In this document: positions 55,101 to 61,100 of the stretch, piece by piece
How the letters are laid out: every line of letters starts with the position of its first letter
Numbering within the stretch: position 1 is the stretch's first letter
NCBI GenBank assembly: GCA_004794655.1
Contig: SMMW01000521.1
Location: 4,593,501 to 4,657,500, forward strand
DNA: 64,000 bases
DNA from: Marisa cornuarietis
Lineage: Eukaryota; Mollusca; Gastropoda; Architaenioglossa; Ampullariidae
Direction: 5' to 3'
The notes under the pieces: model-generated
The model's input: only the letters and a program-made list of their open reading frames with translations
Databases searched by the model: none
What the model was told of the DNA's origin: nothing
Translations under genes and position numbers: made by a program

Positions 55101-58100
55101 CCAGCTTAGAACGTCCACTCGCCTTGCGCTCCTTCTCTCTGGTGTGTGATCGTGACATTGGCTTTTCAACACCCATGGCTGTGGCCAGTTGCATCTGTAG
55201 AGCTGCCTTAAGTTGCATGAGGAAGGAACTCAGCCAGTTCTCTATCTGACCCTCGCACAAAACAGGCTTGCAGCAGAAAGAGGTGAATACAAATGCACTT
55301 TACAACTCCAGCTCCATCATCATCATCGCCATCACCACTATCACCCAAAGACATTTATTCATTCACTACTGAAGAAAAGGAAGATACATAAATCAGGCTT
55401 GTTTGAACATTAACAAAATGTATGCAAATTGTTTTAAATATAGAAAATTACTCTGATGACAAATTTGTGTTTGTGTGTGTGTGTGTGTGTGTGCATGCCC
55501 ACATGCTCAGTACATGAGAATCTTTCTCTTGCGAGAGGTCACAGAAGTACAATATCTTATCAAAAGATTGTGGTCTAAGCACCAGTTTTACTAAAACAAT
55601 GTTAGTTTCTCTCCAGAAAAAGTCAAGTCTGACAATAGGCTGACTTAGTTGAGGAAAAAAGAACTTTTGTATTATACCAGGTTCTGGATCGGAGAAACCA
55701 CAAACGCACACACACAGATGCATGCATATGGAGGACAGTCAATCTGATGAGTATTTCTAGAAACACCTTAAAATACTTAATTAAGAATTAATTAAAAATA
55801 AAGACACAGTTTTACCTGCTGAAAGTGAAGTCTCTCACCAAGTGCAGAATCTACCCCAGTGATGATAAAACCATACTTCTCATTATCATCCACCTCTTCA
55901 AAGACAAGGCTACCCAGGTGCTCAAACAACTTGTTGATGTACATGTTCACCTGGCTGAGGCTGTATCCTGCCATACACAGATTGCAGAATGATGTGCAAT
56001 CAGCTGCGATTATACAACCTAAAAACATGAACTCAAGGCAGTGGTCTCCTTAGAGTTAACAAAGAATCTGAGTGATGATTGATGGTGCTAAAACACCAAG
56101 AAATTACTAGGGGATATCTTAAGTAAACACCTGTGTATGTGTGTGTACATGTAGTCATGTCAGGATAATGTTGAACTATGTGTCTGGGTTGGCTTGTGAG
56201 CCACTCACCATTACATATAATGTGCAGGACATCCTCCATGGAGAGGAAGTAGAGACGGGGAAAGATCTGACGTCGGCGCTCCAGGTGGTTCAGCAGAGAT
56301 TTTCGGCATTTTTCAAGACTGCCATGCATGTGCTCTAGGATCTTAAGAATATCTGCAATGACAGTTGCCAGCTCTCAGTATACCAGACAACATATTATCT
56401 ACAGATAAAACTACCCTTTCACTGCCTGTCATTTATTGTCTACAGAGTAAAGGCAGAAAACTTCATCAGCTGCATTCACAAGGTAGAATATTATTTTAAG
56501 ACTTCAGATTTTCGAGCCAATGTTTTTAATTTTTTTTATCTTGCTTTATTTGAGATAGATAAACATATATGTGTATATATGTGTGTGTGGCTCATGGCTT
56601 AAGACGAAGTGAGAAATCAAGAACTTACTTTTACGGGAACAGCACTGCATCACATTTGGGTTCCTCTCTGTGGCTCGCATCAAGAGGCGAAAGTCCTTGT
56701 TGACCATTGCAAAATGGTTGGCATCACTTGACAAGGCTGCTCTTACATCAGCTCCACTATACACCTGAAACCATGTACCTAGGTCTTTATCTGCAGTCAA
56801 ATGGTTGGTTTATTTAGTAGGAAAGTGCTTCCACCTTGAGGTGATTTTGCACTATGGGGGAAGAGGGAGGGGAAGGAAACCAGAGTACCCAGAGAAAACC
56901 CCTGATGCCAAGCCCTGTGGACAGTTGTCACAGACAGAAAGCATCCCAAGACGAGATCTGAACCCTGAGTTTCTCACTGCAGTGATGACAAATGAGTGTT
57001 TAATCCACTACACTAGCAGTCAAATCTTTCATGCACTTCATTTTTATACTATTTTCTTCCACATTCTCATTATCTAGTAGCAGGCGATTGCTTAGTGACT
57101 GAAAAAGTTACATGGCTAAACAAAAAGATAACTGCAGAAGGCAATATATTTACAGCAATCTGGGGAATGTCTGCATCTATGATTGTCTTTAGATAATATT
57201 TAATCTTTTTTAAGGTAATCTTTAGAAGACTGTTTTACGCTGCAATATTTCATACTGTAACATCACAATTCTTTGTTGTGTCTGCTTGTATGTCACACTG
57301 TAAAAACTATTATTATTTTTTATATTCATGCCATTACAATATTTCTGTTCATTTAAATTTGGAGATAATTGAATTTCATGTGATTTATGCAAGTCAAATA
57401 AAATGAAAGACGACTATATGTTTCATAATCTTTTACAAATTTAGCCATTTCCTTTACAGACATAGAAAGCCAACAATGTTATATACCTTTTACCTTGATC
57501 TCTAACTTAATTTAACTGTGTCAGCATATACTAGTTTTCAACATCCACTACCATACCTTCATTTCAAAAGTCATCCTCGTCCCCATTACACTCCCTGTTT
57601 AATTTTACAGGCAAGGCACATACTTACCTCTTTCATCTCTACCCACTTCTCCTGGACTTCCAGCCAGACAGTCAGAACTGCCTCAATGGTCTGAAGGCGC
57701 TTCTGCCATTTCAGGACTTCATCCAAGAAGGATCCAGCAGAAGAGTTACTCTGCATGGCCTGCAGCGTCACCTGGTGGTGTTCCAGCTCATCAAAAATGG
57801 GATCTGTGTTGGTCAACAACATGAGACTTCCCGAGTCCTGCTCAAACAAGAAATGCAATTATCTTCAGTTTTGGTCAAGCAGGAGCCAGTCAAAAGCATG
57901 CATAGCGTGTACTACAGTAACAAAACTGATTTCTCTCAGAAGCTAGTAACATGATAATGACTTCTTTACTTTCTTCCATGTAGCACACTGCATGCTACAT
58001 AATCTAATAAGTCTAGATGCTGCACTCTACATATTACCACATAGGGTATAAGCAAGCTTGAATTATTAGCATACTGTGCAGCTGTTCCTGTTTTAATTTA

Positions 58101-61100
58101 TCTAATTTATCTAATTCATCAAGCATCAGACACAGTTATGTTCTGCTGATAGACTTATTAAATTTTGGTACAGATGGTATTCAAGTAAGTAGTACGCACT
58201 TGCTCCGTGTGTGCGACCGTGTGTGTTTGTGTGTGTGTGTGTGTGTAAAACTAATGGTGAAATCTCTTCAATATTACTTTTGCCTAAATATCTCCAGTAT
58301 TTAAATGTAATATGCCCTATGGCACTAATCTCTCTTAAATTTATGTGTTATGTATATTCAGTCATCAGTCCTTTGTCTCTTGGTTGGTACCAGTCGTTGG
58401 GGGGACCACATGACAGCTGACAAGCCCTGCCACTCATGCGCCTGTCTTGGGCGATAGTGAGCAGGTCCTGCACAGGATGATGAGAACACTCATTCATGTT
58501 TGTAAGCCAAATTCTTCCTCTGGCCTTGTGGTGTCAACGACATTCCTAGGTACCTTGAAGAACCGTCTTCGACAAAGTGTCATGCCAGCCCGCATGGCCA
58601 AACCAGATCAGCTTTCGCTTCTTGACTATTGCAAATATGGTTTCTGGTGTCCTACAAGTATGGGAATCATATTTCATGCACAGTCATTGGTCTTATGGTC
58701 AAGATCCAAAGCAGTCTCCTTAGGTACTTGCTCTTGAATGCCTCTATCTGTGAGCATGTTTCCTATCTATAAAGCAGGTTTGGTGCTACAAGGGACTTGT
58801 ATAGATTGTACTTTGTAGTAAACCTGGTGTTATGATTGTGTCAGACCTGTCCAGCCTAGTTATTGCTGCTGGTGCTGCTGCTGTTGGGATCTTGAGATTG
58901 ATATTTGCTGTGAAGCTGGTGTCCATGCAGATATCTGCTTTGCCATTGCCAATGACAATAAATTTACTCTTGTCAGTAATAGTCTCCATTCCATAAGCAT
59001 TTGAACTGTCTGTCAGTCTGTTGGTAAGGTTCTTGATTAGTGCCTGCTATCAGACTGATGTTGTTCTGCAAAGCATAGGCTGCAATTTAGCCTTCCACTA
59101 ACGAAAATGAGAGGGATGGTTGTTGAGGGTTCCATACATGATGTTCTCCAAAATGATGTTGAACAACTTAATGACGAGGAGAACCTTTGACGGACACCTG
59201 CTGTCATGTGAAAGAAAGCTCATTTATAGTACATCTGCCATCTACCATGGGCTATGGGTATCAAGGAGTCTCCTTCTTACCTCCCCTAAGTTCAGAAGAG
59301 ACTGTGGTAAAGAAGAGATAGAGCTACGTTTGTTCTTGCTGTGAGAGCTCTGATTGGACACACGGCTAGTGGTTCGCACGCCACCAGCTCTCCCTGATGG
59401 TGCCTGCAGTTGTGGAACCCCTGCCTCACTCTGTGAGTACTCTGACTGATTGTCCTGTTAGGAAGCAATTAAAAAGAAACTACGCCATTGGGTTGATGAC
59501 ATAGGCAGACTATATTTACCAAAATTATATCAACCAGAGTAAACATATGCTAGTTATGTAAACAGCATTGCTATTCTTCCTTTCAAACTTGTCAATAATG
59601 CATATATTACTGATTTCATAGCTTGACAAGGTATTACATTGTAATTGTTTTCTACTTTCCAAATCTTGCCAGAGCCAGCCAGCACTTTCCAAAACTTAGA
59701 ACAGGAAGTGAATAGCAGACTGGTGAGATCTCTAGGTCTGATGCTGAAGGTGCACACTCTAGATGGTTTGATACAATACTTCTCCAAACTAACATGGCTG
59801 TTGAACAGCCACTTGACCCAAGGCAAAGATGATGCACACCTTATTCCCTAATTCCTCAAAAAGATCATGGGACTATATTTTACTTCATCTGCAAAAGATT
59901 ATTATGTCAAAGATGTTTTCACACTAACAAACACTCAACACTATGAGTAACAAATGCTGAACACTTAAAGTTTTAAATTCTAAAGCTGTTTACCTGAATG
60001 ACTTCCGTAGCGACTATCTTGTTGCCAACATGAGGTCGAAGCTCAAATATCTTGCTAAGCCACACCTCCTCATATGTCTTGAGAGACATTTCAATGGCCA
60101 GGTCTTTCACAGCACGCTGGACAATGGCTCGTACATCATCTACATGTTCTGTAAAGCAAGCACAAAGCAGTCACTAACTGATATTACCAACAATCAGTAA
60201 TTGTGATTAATTAATCACACATAAGGAATCACCTAATGGGAAAATTCAGCCGATGAGAAGGAGCTATATTCTTGTCAACTCACTCTGTAGCCCAAGGCTA
60301 AGCAGCTCTTTGAGTGTCATGCGCTTCAGCGTATCGTTGTCAATGGTAAGGGCGCCACCTGTAACCCGCACTAGCTGTTTCCAGTGACGCGTACGCATGG
60401 CTGGATTTCTCAGGTCATCAATCAAGGGCAGGCAAGCCTAATACAAATGAACTAACATGTTAAATTCTTACTTGAAAGGGAAAATAATTATTTTCTGTAT
60501 GACAAACATCAGATTTCGAAAACAAGGTAAACCATTTCATGAAAAGACTAGTGAATGACCTGTATGGTGGTAATGGACTCATTGACGCCAATGTACATGT
60601 CCCAGGTCAGCACATCATCAGGCAGTGCTTTGATGATGTCCATCTGTTTGTTGGTCTCCTCCCACAAAAGTTTGGTGTTCATCTTTTGCCAGCGATGCCG
60701 CTTCCACTCTGATTGCTGCTCATCAATTATGCGCACCGTCTCCCAAACCTGCTTCAGGTTACTTAGCTCATGACGGCAGCTGAAAGAGAAACATCCTGGT
60801 CAATAACTTTACTATATCTTATCATCGATTGGGCACATTGGAATGCCAGAGACACTTTAGAACATGATCAGAAAGTTTTGAAAAACTAACAATTATACTG
60901 ACACTGAAAAAAATCAAACATTTCAAAACTTTCAAAATAGTACTCCAAATTAATTTATAAAATTAACATGTAAATGTTCACATTTACGCACTTCTACATC
61001 TACAATGTACACATTTCCAGCAAAAGGGTCATTACAGCCTTTGTCGTATATGACAAGGCACCGATAAGATGGTAAGTAAAATTAGATGCCTTATCAACCT

